From the NCBI GenBank assembly GCA_964476135.1, contig CAYYYG010000015.1, positions 1 through 23,980 of the forward strand: a DNA stretch of 23,980 nt, given 5' to 3'. This DNA comes from CAYYYG01 sp964476135. GTDB lineage: Bacteria > Patescibacteriota > Microgenomatia > UBA1406 > GWC2-37-13. The notes beneath the pieces were generated by a model that did no database searches, was not told the DNA's origin, and was given only the letters and a program-made list of their open reading frames with translations. This document shows, piece by piece, positions 8,501 through 13,442 of this stretch. Each line of letters opens with the position of its first letter. The first letter of the stretch is position 1. The position numbers and the translations under genes were made by a program.

Positions 8501-8882
8501 GACATTTGTGGAGTAGGTCTAGCGGTTCGCTGCCGGGAACGATGGTAGTTATAAATGCGACTCTGAGCCCGGGTTGGGGAAGCTCCTGCGGATGCTCCTT
8601 AATATGTGAAACTATTGCCCAAACAACGACTTCCATTAAAATCGGGTGCCATACGATCCAACTGACTGCAAAAAAAAGTAATACATCGACGATGTTCGCG
8701 TATCCGGAAAAATTATCGGCGATATGTTCGGGGTTAAACCACCAGCATGCAAACAGTGTTATGACAGTGACCGAGATTATCGTCACAAACTGCTGAGAAT
8801 AGGTTGCTCTGGACCGATTTCGACTGAATAGTATTTGTCTTATATTTTCTATCTCCTGTGACAATATTTGTGAGTTATTCAT
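5547..8882 (-). CDS. cellulose-synthase-like GT2 fused to a GT-C-like membrane module
   Basis: An 1111-residue protein with two modules. Residues 1-465 are a processive GT2: two membrane helices, then a GT-A domain with Asp144 (LLDEGNN), the metal-binding DTD at 205-207, TED at 294-296 and QxxRW at 332-336, then further helices and a VTPKGE motif near 465. This is the signature set of BcsA-like synthases that polymerise and export a beta-linked glycan. Residues about 570-1000 form a second block of many helices. It begins with FYSDDWSF (Asp597-Asp598), a position and style typical of the catalytic loop of GT-C glycosyltransferases that use lipid-linked sugars. A soluble tail follows (about 1000-1111). 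No PilZ domain is seen. Export plus decoration of a glycan is inferred. A TATAAT on the minus strand near 8954 may be the promoter. Confidence 0.85.
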   Translation of the reverse strand: MNNSQILSQEIENIRQILFSRNRSRATYSQQFVTIISVTVITLFACWWFNPEHIADNFSGYANIVDVLLFFAVSWIVWHPILMEVVVWAIVSHIKEHPQELPQPGLRVAFITTIVPGSEPLDLLHKCLPAMVNADYPHDTWLLDEGNNEEVKKICAKYGVKHFSRYEDPRYYMTGNDKFTKTKGGNHNAWYDAYGNNYDFVAQLDTDFVPHDNFLTKTLGYFNDPEVGFVGTPQIYGNLRKSFIARGAAEQQYSFYGSVLRGLSGLGMTFMIGANHVVRVKALKDIGHYAAHITEDLITGMKLHASGWKSIYLPEALAVGEGPFTWESYFNQQMRWAFGCFDILLRHSFRQFFRMGLRRAIYYFLLQLHYFSGIANALSILLIAMYFFSGIRATDIDFVKFITYYFSVIIICWLMSVWYQRYHIGQDKEEELLIPGKIISIAAWPIWFVAFLSALTGRRLSYKVTPKGESNKNTQLSSGLFLPHYVFGTISVMCLISTIHTQRFDPLMIFWALSSAASLFLVPFSQYISEFYFRVYSGLLSVSQRLYRHKNIRDNLFIDQNLNQHSSGEIIEDCLFLSIIVISSLILYVAKIGFYSDDWSFIGSFSVSSRQSLIGLIQTATTPNTFMRPVQNVYDALLYYIFGVDPLGYQLVNSFVFLLIILIAYFVLREIRMPRILTITVPMIYALLPNYTTDRFWYAAYQVNLSVMLYLLSLYAGLRALSHSAIRTLSWKIVSLLCLILSGLSYEVALPLFLLNMVLFWDPVTTFNKHYHKQQFFRRNYMVFNIVTFMMLGCVLLFKALTTTRLGTLDYQADVFTLLRSVAHVNYVVMTRNLVSIWKDIFILYYSPSILILGVGIGIFVFWYIYTVISKPLTFFPGHSYLRNVVIAGICVFFFGYAIFFTNNKVGFSPTGIDNRVAIAASMGVALSVVGIIGWLGKIFLTEFKARMFFCTVISLVGVSGFLIINTLAVFWIDAYRQAQAIKNEIYMNFPSLPKNSTVILDGVCPYNGPAVVFESQWDLMGALQAHYKDPTIGADIVTPRLKVTERGIRTQIYTFVKRYPYKNLFIYNYKTKQTHIIESPQSARDYFNIYNPDHNNGCPPSRAGHGVDVF

Positions 8883-9027
8883 TATGGCTGTAATTCAATC
8901 TGTGCTAACAATAGAAGGTAGTAAAATTAGAAATATAAGCTATAAGTATTTATTATAAGATACACATCAAATATTTACCAATCATAATTTGATCGGGTAA
9001 TCACCCACACAAAGCATAATCTACCAC

Positions 9028-9056
9028 TTGCATTCATCTTAAAAATAGTCTACTAT
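9028..9056 (+). promoter_or_regulatory. candidate promoter of the small conserved gene
   Basis: TTGCAT at 9028-9033 and TACTAT at 9051-9056 are separated by 17 bp. Transcription would start near 9063, giving a leader of about 70 nt for the gene at 9136. A 13-codon frame, MMHFPDMAGSIGL, opens at 9064, seven bases after this -10, so the leader itself may be translated. Confidence 0.4.
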
Positions 9057-9121
9057 ATCAGATATGATGCATTTCCCAGATATGGCTGGCAGCATCGGGT
9101 TATGAATTAGCCAATACACAA

Positions 9122-9129
9122 GGGGGTGA
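9122..9129 (+). promoter_or_regulatory. strong Shine-Dalgarno sequence
   Basis: GGGGGTGA ends six bases before the ATG at 9136. It is the clearest ribosome binding site in the window, where most genes have none, and it fixes the start. Confidence 0.7.
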
Positions 9130-9135
9130 AGTACG

Positions 9136-9336
9136 ATGGCATTCAAATACACCAATTCAAAAGGACAGGACTACTTCCTTCATCACACAAAGGTCACACT
9201 TAGAGGAAGCGGAAAGACTCAGGATATCTATTACTTTTCCAAAACCGCCGGTAAAAACGCAATCGACGAACTTCCGGCAGGACGGGCAGTCCTCGAAGTA
9301 AAAAAAACCGGATTACCTGTTTTGAAAAAAAAGTAA
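9136..9336 (+). CDS. small conserved CPR-type protein, function unknown
   Basis: A 66-residue basic soluble protein. The core pattern YYFSKTAGKNAIDELPAG followed by a TGLPVLKKK tail matches a small hypothetical protein that I recall as recurrent in Patescibacteria genomes; this is from memory, not a search. It could be a nucleic-acid-binding or ribosome-associated protein given its Lys-rich tail, but there is no motif to prove it. It has the only strong Shine-Dalgarno sequence in the window, suggesting high expression. No terminator follows it; the thrS promoter begins seven bases after its stop. Confidence 0.75.
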   Translation: MAFKYTNSKGQDYFLHHTKVTLRGSGKTQDIYYFSKTAGKNAIDELPAGRAVLEVKKTGLPVLKKK

Positions 9337-9342
9337 CTTAAT

Positions 9343-9371
9343 TTGACTTAAATTTCATTTTGTTATATGAT
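9343..9371 (+). promoter_or_regulatory. promoter of the thrS leader
   Basis: TTGACT at 9343-9348 and TATGAT at 9366-9371 are each 5 of 6 to consensus and separated by exactly 17 bp. The start site would fall near 9378-9380, directly before the leader-peptide ATG at 9381, so the ribosome could load on a leaderless or nearly leaderless 5' end. Confidence 0.7.
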
Positions 9372-9380
9372 TCAAACAGA

Positions 9381-9425
9381 ATGAAATCCAGTCGATACAA
9401 CTTACAAACTACTACCGCATCTTAA
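9381..9425 (+). CDS. threonine-rich leader peptide of thrS attenuator
   Basis: A 14-codon frame encodes MKSSRYNLQTTTAS and stops at TAA 9423-9425. Three consecutive Thr codons (ACT ACT ACC, 9408-9416) lie immediately before the tRNA synthetase gene for threonine. The three codons sit inside the 5' arm of a hairpin, and the stop codon lies just before a G-rich segment that can pair with the terminator. This is the arrangement of classical leader peptides such as those of trp, his, thr and pheM, with the ribosome acting as sensor of charged tRNA-Thr. The peptide itself probably has no other role. It is too short for standard gene callers. There is no Shine-Dalgarno sequence; the start lies about nine bases after the -10. 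Confidence 0.75.
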   Translation: MKSSRYNLQTTTAS

Positions 9426-9477
9426 TCGAGGGGGTAGTGTTTGTTATAAGCCCCTCATACAAGAGGGGATTTTTTTT
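9405..9477 (+). promoter_or_regulatory. transcription attenuator of thrS (mutually exclusive hairpins)
   Basis: Stem 1:2 is CAAAC (9405-9409) plus ACTACC (9411-9416) paired with GGTAGTGTTTG (9433-9443): 11 bp with one bulged T, covering the Thr codons. Antiterminator 2:3 is GAGGGG (9428-9433) paired with CCCCTC (9451-9456). Terminator 3:4 is the same CCCCTC paired with GAGGGG (9463-9468). A ribosome stalled on the Thr codons would mask strand 1 but leave 9428 onward free, so 2:3 forms and transcription continues. A ribosome that reaches the stop codon would cover strand 2 and let the terminator form. With no translation, 1:2 forms and again the terminator folds. All pairings are read directly; the logic is by analogy with known amino-acid attenuators. 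No T-box motif is present. Confidence 0.75.
9451..9477 (+). terminator. intrinsic terminator within the thrS leader
   Basis: CCCCTC and GAGGGG form a perfect 6-bp GC-rich stem with a 6-base loop (ATACAA), followed by A and eight T (9470-9477). It lies 20 bases before the thrS ATG. It is the only clear rho-independent terminator seen in the window. Confidence 0.8.
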
Positions 9478-9496
9478 AAATAGTTACAAAACACCT

Positions 9497-11236
9497 ATGG
9501 AATCAAAATCTCTCGAAAATCTCCGCCACTCATGCGCGCACTTGCTTGCGGCTGCAGTACTTGAACTTTATCCGGGCACCAAACAAACCATAGGTCCGGC
9601 AATAGAAAATGGGTTCTACTATGATTTCGATTTTAAAAACCCGATATCAGAAAAAGATTTGCCCAAGATTGAGCAGAAAATGCGTGAACTTATCAAAAAA
9701 TGGGCGAGCTTCGAACGGAGCGAGGTGTCCGTTGAGGAGGCGAAAACATTTTTCAAAGACAATGAATACAAAATTGAGCTCATCGAAGAATTTTCCAAAG
9801 AAGACAAAGATATTACTTTTTATAAGTCGGGGACCTACACCGATCTATGCCGCGGCGGCCATACCGAACATCCCGATAAGGAATTAAAAAATTTTAAGCT
9901 ATTATCTGTCGCGGGCGCATATTGGCGCGGCAGCGAAAAAAATAAAATGCTGACAAGAATATACGGCACGGCATTTTTTACCAAGGAAGAACTGGAAAAA
10001 TACCTCTGGCAAATTGAGGAAGCAAAAAAAAGAGACAACCGTAAACTAGGCAAAGAACTCGATTTATTTGTTATGTCGGACAATGTCGGCTCGGGTTTCC
10101 CGCTTTTCACTCCAAAGGGTGCGCTTTTTCGGAAAATAATCGATGACTACCTTATGCAAACTAAAAAAGAAAGAGGTTATGAATTTGTCTGGACACCCCA
10201 TGTGACAAAGAGTGTTTTATACCATATGTCAAAACATTGGGGTAAGTACGATGCGATGTTTAACCCGATGAAACTCGATGAAGATGAATACGTCATGAAA
10301 CCTATGAATTGCCCGCACCATTTTATGATTTACTTGCGCCATCCACACTCCTATAAGGAACTGCCCTTACGTTACGCGGAAAATGCAACCGTATATCGAT
10401 ATGAAAAAAGCGGCGAGCTTAATGGGCTTTTGCGGGTGCGTGCCTCAACCACCGACGACACGCATGTGTTTTTAAGACACGATCAAATATCGGAAGAGCT
10501 TGGTAAAGTGATCGCAACCATAAAAAAAATTCTCGGAGATTTTGGATTCGTAAAGTACCGCGCCCGTATTTCGACCCGTGATCCCGGCAATCCTGATAAA
10601 TATATCGGCAAGCCTGAGCTGTGGGACACCGCAGAAACCGCGCTAGTTGAGGCGGCCAAAAAAGAAGAGTTGAACTATTATGTAGGCCCGGGCGAGGCGG
10701 CATTTTACGGACCTAAAATAGATTTTATGATCGAAGATGCTATCGGACGTGAATGGCAATGTTCAACGGTACAACTCGATTTCGCCCAGCCGGAAAACTT
10801 CAGCCTTGACTATGTTGGAGAGCAGGGGACAGCCGAACGGGTAGCTGTTCTACACATCGCAATGATCGGTTCGATCGAACGGTTTATGGGTGTTCTTATC
10901 GAACATTACGCCGGCGCGCTTCCGGTTTGGCTTGCTCCAGTACAGGCTCGCATATTGCCTGTATCTGATAAATTTATGGAATATGCACAAAAAGTCAACG
11001 ATAAGCTCTTGTCAGCCGGAGTACGATCGGAAATTGATACGAACAAAAAAACTGTCGGTTATAAAATTCGAGAGTCCACGTTGCAAAAAGTACCTTATAT
11101 GGTTATAATAGGAGAACGCGAATCTTCGGAGCCGGAAAAAAATCTAATCTCCGTAAGGACGCGCGAGGGTTCAGACCTTGGACAATTAGAACTTAATAAT
11201 TTTATTACGAAATTTTCGGCCAAATTTGAGAAATAA
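9497..11236 (+). CDS. thrS: threonyl-tRNA synthetase lacking the TGS domain
   Basis: Charges tRNA-Thr with threonine in the cytoplasm. The 579-residue protein starts directly in the editing domain (HSCAH, His11 and His15; DLCRGGH near residue 120), so the N-terminal TGS domain of about 60 residues found in the roughly 640-residue enterobacterial enzyme is absent. The class II core has the Zn ligands Cys272 (MNCPHH), His323 (DDTHVF) and His453 (VLHIAM), motif 2 around RYAENATVYRYE, and motif 3 GSIERF. The C-terminal anticodon-binding domain begins near residue 475. A GTG at 9437 in the same frame would translate through the terminator and is rejected; ATG 9497 fits the conserved start. No Shine-Dalgarno sequence is seen. 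The gene overlaps infC by 11 bases if infC starts at TTG 11226. Expression should rise when charged tRNA-Thr is scarce (see the attenuator). Confidence 0.95.
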   Translation: MESKSLENLRHSCAHLLAAAVLELYPGTKQTIGPAIENGFYYDFDFKNPISEKDLPKIEQKMRELIKKWASFERSEVSVEEAKTFFKDNEYKIELIEEFSKEDKDITFYKSGTYTDLCRGGHTEHPDKELKNFKLLSVAGAYWRGSEKNKMLTRIYGTAFFTKEELEKYLWQIEEAKKRDNRKLGKELDLFVMSDNVGSGFPLFTPKGALFRKIIDDYLMQTKKERGYEFVWTPHVTKSVLYHMSKHWGKYDAMFNPMKLDEDEYVMKPMNCPHHFMIYLRHPHSYKELPLRYAENATVYRYEKSGELNGLLRVRASTTDDTHVFLRHDQISEELGKVIATIKKILGDFGFVKYRARISTRDPGNPDKYIGKPELWDTAETALVEAAKKEELNYYVGPGEAAFYGPKIDFMIEDAIGREWQCSTVQLDFAQPENFSLDYVGEQGTAERVAVLHIAMIGSIERFMGVLIEHYAGALPVWLAPVQARILPVSDKFMEYAQKVNDKLLSAGVRSEIDTNKKTVGYKIRESTLQKVPYMVIIGERESSEPEKNLISVRTREGSDLGQLELNNFITKFSAKFEK

Positions 11237-11762
11237 GAATTACAGACCGCAGAAAATCGACAAGTATTATCTCCTCAATTATAAAATTGAGGCACCGACG
11301 CTGCGGGTTATAGACTCTGAAGGAAAACAGATCGGAGTGCTCGCAAGAGACGAGGCGATAGAAAAAGCGCGGCAGATGGAGATGGACTTGGTGCTTATAT
11401 CGGCAAGCGCCGTTCCGCCTGTTGCTAAGATAACCGATTTTAAGAAATTTTTATATCACGAAAAAAAGAAACAGCAGGAAGCGAAGAAAGGGATAAAAAA
11501 AAGTGTCGTCAAGGACATTAAATTATCACTTTTTATTGCAAAGGCCGACCTGGATAGATTAATAAATAAGGCAAAGGACTTTCTCGAAGAAGGAAATCAG
11601 GTAAGCATAAACCTTACACTAAGAGGCCGAGAAGTCACGAAAAGGTTCATGGCGATTGAGCTTGTTAAGAACTATATAGTATCGCTGGGTGATGTTACGG
11701 TTGCCAAGGAACCAAGAGTTGAGGGACGAGTTGTGCGTGCAGTTGTTGCGAGAAAAAAATAA
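11226..11762 (+). CDS. infC: translation initiation factor IF-3
   Basis: Binds the 30S subunit and checks start codon and initiator tRNA. The N-domain begins around NYKIEAPTLRVID, aligned with the usual N-x-x-I-R-A-x-x-V-R, and contains LVLISASAVPPVAKITDFKKFLY. A Lys-rich linker and the C-domain (VKDIKLS, FLEEGNQVSINLTLRGRE) follow. Length (178 residues from TTG) is normal. The frame contains no ATG or GTG near the expected start. The candidates are TTG at 11226, inside the end of thrS, giving a basic N-terminal extension, or ATC at 11256, giving a Bacillus-like length. Enterobacterial infC uses AUU and is autoregulated through it, so a rare start here may have the same role. The gene has no promoter of its own and should follow thrS. 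Confidence 0.93.
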   Translation: MRNKNYRPQKIDKYYLLNYKIEAPTLRVIDSEGKQIGVLARDEAIEKARQMEMDLVLISASAVPPVAKITDFKKFLYHEKKKQQEAKKGIKKSVVKDIKLSLFIAKADLDRLINKAKDFLEEGNQVSINLTLRGREVTKRFMAIELVKNYIVSLGDVTVAKEPRVEGRVVRAVVARKK

Positions 11763-11775
11763 TTATTAAACAATT

Positions 11776-11973
11776 ATGAGCAAACAAAAAACACATAAAG
11801 GAGCGGCAAAAAGATTTAAGGTATCCGCAACCGGCAAACTGTTACATCGATCGCACAAACTGCGCCACTTAAGAGCTAAGAAAAGTAAGCGCACCGTCCG
11901 TGACTTAAAAAAGTTAAAAGTAGTCAAAGGAGTTATCGAAAAAAAGATAAAAAAACTCCTAGCTATTGCTTAA
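11776..11973 (+). CDS. rpmI: 50S ribosomal protein L35
   Basis: A 65-residue, strongly basic protein with the L35 pattern: KTHKGAAKRFKVSATGKLLHR near the N-terminus and HLRAKKSKRT in the middle. It is a structural protein of the large subunit. It lies 13 bases after infC and 16 before rplT, in the order infC-rpmI-rplT that is conserved widely in bacteria. The ATG has no Shine-Dalgarno sequence; the spacer is AT-rich. Confidence 0.95.
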   Translation: MSKQKTHKGAAKRFKVSATGKLLHRSHKLRHLRAKKSKRTVRDLKKLKVVKGVIEKKIKKLLAIA

Positions 11974-11989
11974 TAATTAATATAATAAT

Positions 11990-12334
11990 ATGGCACGCGT
12001 TAAGGGCGGAATGACAACCAGAAGAAAACATAAAAAAACATTGCAGTTGGCAAAAGGTTACTGGATGACCCGCCACAAGCAAATCAAAAAAGCTAAAGAA
12101 GCGGTTTTACATGCCGGTGAATATGCTTTCGCCGGACGCCGCAGAAAAAAACGCGACTTCCGAAGCCTGTGGATTATCCGTCTCAATGCCGCGCTTCGCC
12201 AATCTGGAATGAAATACAGCGCTTTCATCAATAAACTCAAGACTAAAAACGTTGAGCTTGACCGGAAAGTTCTCGCCAAGCTGGCGCTTGAACAGCCGGA
12301 AATGTTTTCCCAGGTAGTAAAATTCGTACAATAA
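11990..12334 (+). CDS. rplT: 50S ribosomal protein L20
   Basis: A 114-residue protein with the L20 signature: MARVKGG at the start, RRKHKK, GYWMTRHKQIKKAKEA, and RRRKKRDFRSLWIIRLNAA. It is an early assembly protein of the large subunit. In several bacteria L20 also represses its own operon by binding the mRNA; I see no obvious L20-binding fold in the short spacer upstream, so this cannot be claimed here. Translation starts at ATG 11990. A TATAAT lies three bases upstream, too close to the start for a normal promoter, and is probably chance in an AT-rich spacer. Confidence 0.95.
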   Translation: MARVKGGMTTRRKHKKTLQLAKGYWMTRHKQIKKAKEAVLHAGEYAFAGRRRKKRDFRSLWIIRLNAALRQSGMKYSAFINKLKTKNVELDRKVLAKLALEQPEMFSQVVKFVQ

Positions 12335-12348
12335 CGAAAAACTACCCG

Positions 12349-12377
12349 TTGTTGAAAGCCCCATATCTTGTTATACT
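12349..12377 (+). promoter_or_regulatory. promoter of pheS
   Basis: TATACT at 12372-12377 (5 of 6) ends eight bases before the pheS ATG at 12386. A TTGTTG at 12349-12354 lies 17 bp upstream, or TTGAAA at 12352-12357 with 14 bp. This suggests pheS is transcribed separately from a leaderless start. Confidence 0.45.
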
Positions 12378-12385
12378 TTGATCTT

Positions 12386-13441
12386 ATGTCATCTTCTGCT
12401 GATATTTTGCGTGAGGAATTTAACAAAGACTTATCAACTATTTCAAGCTCCTCCGATATAGAAAACCTTCATATAAAGTATTTGGGACGCAATGGAAAAA
12501 TAAACAAACTTTTTCAGGAAATGTCTAAATTGACAACAGAAGAAAAAAAGTCATTCGGAAAAGATATAAATACTCTCAAAAAAAAAGTTGAAATTGATAT
12601 TGAAGAGAAGAAAAACAAACTGCTGAAACTTCAGGAAAACGCAATAAACATTGACCCGACACTTCCAGGAAGTAACTATTCCACAGGCTCATTACACCTA
12701 GTCACTTACGCTATTGAGGAAATAAGCCGGATATTCGGAAGATTGGGATTCATCCGTATGACATATCCGGAAGTTGAGTGGGAATATTTTTCTTTCGAAG
12801 CATTAAACATGCCCTCAACACATCCGGCCCGTGACGATTTCGAAACATTCTTTATCGATATTCCTCCCGGGGATGGCAAACAGGAAGGAAGAATGGTACT
12901 TACTCCCCACACATCATCAGGACAAATAAGGGAAATGCTGAGGATAAAGCATCCTCCAATAAGAATGATCAATATCGCAAAAACATATCGACCCAACTGG
13001 GACACTACACACACACCAATGTTTCATCAGTTTGAAGGTTTGTGTGTTGATAAAAATATTTCTATTACAAACCTTAAAGGCACAATCGACTATTTCGCGA
13101 AAGAATTTTTTGGAGAAGATAGAAAAACCAGGCTAAGACCCTATCACTTTCAATTTACGGAACCATCCTTCGAAGTCGATATTACCTGCGGCGTATGCCT
13201 TGGCACCGGAATCGTAAATGAGACGAAATGCAAAGTCTGCAAATCAGGCTGGCTCGAACTTGGTGGCGCTGGAATGGTCCATCCGAATGTGCTAAAGTCG
13301 GGAAACATTAACCCTGAGGAATATACGGGGTGGGCGTTTGGAATAGGTGTTGAGCGGGTTATGATGATGAAGGAAGGAATTCAACTTGACGATTTGCGAA
13401 TTATGTATAACGGCGACATTAGATTTTTGGAGCAATTTTAA
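12386..13441 (+). CDS. pheS: phenylalanyl-tRNA synthetase alpha subunit
   Basis: The catalytic class II subunit, which forms an alpha2-beta2 enzyme with PheT. The 351-residue protein has an N-terminal coiled-coil region (about 1-80) that contacts tRNA, then motif-rich catalytic blocks: HPARDDFETFF, the TYRPNWDTTHTPMFHQFEG region, and the C-terminal WAFGIGVERVMMMK. A four-Cys knuckle, CGVC then CKVC, at about residues 270-290 probably binds zinc and is common in Gram-positive-type PheS. TTG at 12368 would add six residues, but ATG 12386 matches the promoter spacing. The gene is followed two bases later by pheT. No Phe-codon leader peptide is present, unlike pheM upstream of enterobacterial pheS. 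Confidence 0.95.
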   Translation: MSSSADILREEFNKDLSTISSSSDIENLHIKYLGRNGKINKLFQEMSKLTTEEKKSFGKDINTLKKKVEIDIEEKKNKLLKLQENAINIDPTLPGSNYSTGSLHLVTYAIEEISRIFGRLGFIRMTYPEVEWEYFSFEALNMPSTHPARDDFETFFIDIPPGDGKQEGRMVLTPHTSSGQIREMLRIKHPPIRMINIAKTYRPNWDTTHTPMFHQFEGLCVDKNISITNLKGTIDYFAKEFFGEDRKTRLRPYHFQFTEPSFEVDITCGVCLGTGIVNETKCKVCKSGWLELGGAGMVHPNVLKSGNINPEEYTGWAFGIGVERVMMMKEGIQLDDLRIMYNGDIRFLEQF

Positions 13442-13442
13442 C

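Noticed and set aside
5943..8796. Several plus-strand frames of 85-160 codons
   Set aside because: They lie antisense to the 1111-codon synthase gene, whose motifs are complete and continuous.
9437..9496. GTG start giving thrS 20 extra residues
   Set aside because: It would require translation through the attenuator terminator and the extension matches nothing in ThrS.
9337..9496. T-box riboswitch before thrS
   Set aside because: The conserved T-box sequence and a stem I specifier loop are absent; the leader is too short and instead encodes a Thr-rich peptide.
10419..10703. Minus-strand 94-codon frame within thrS
   Set aside because: Shadow of thrS; overlaps the catalytic core.
12335..12385. 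Phe leader peptide (pheM-like) before pheS
   Set aside because: No short frame with Phe codons and no terminator hairpin in this spacer.
13386..13442. pheT starting at ATG 13386
   Set aside because: Would overlap pheS by 56 bases; the conserved PheT start MNIKITYNW is at 13443.
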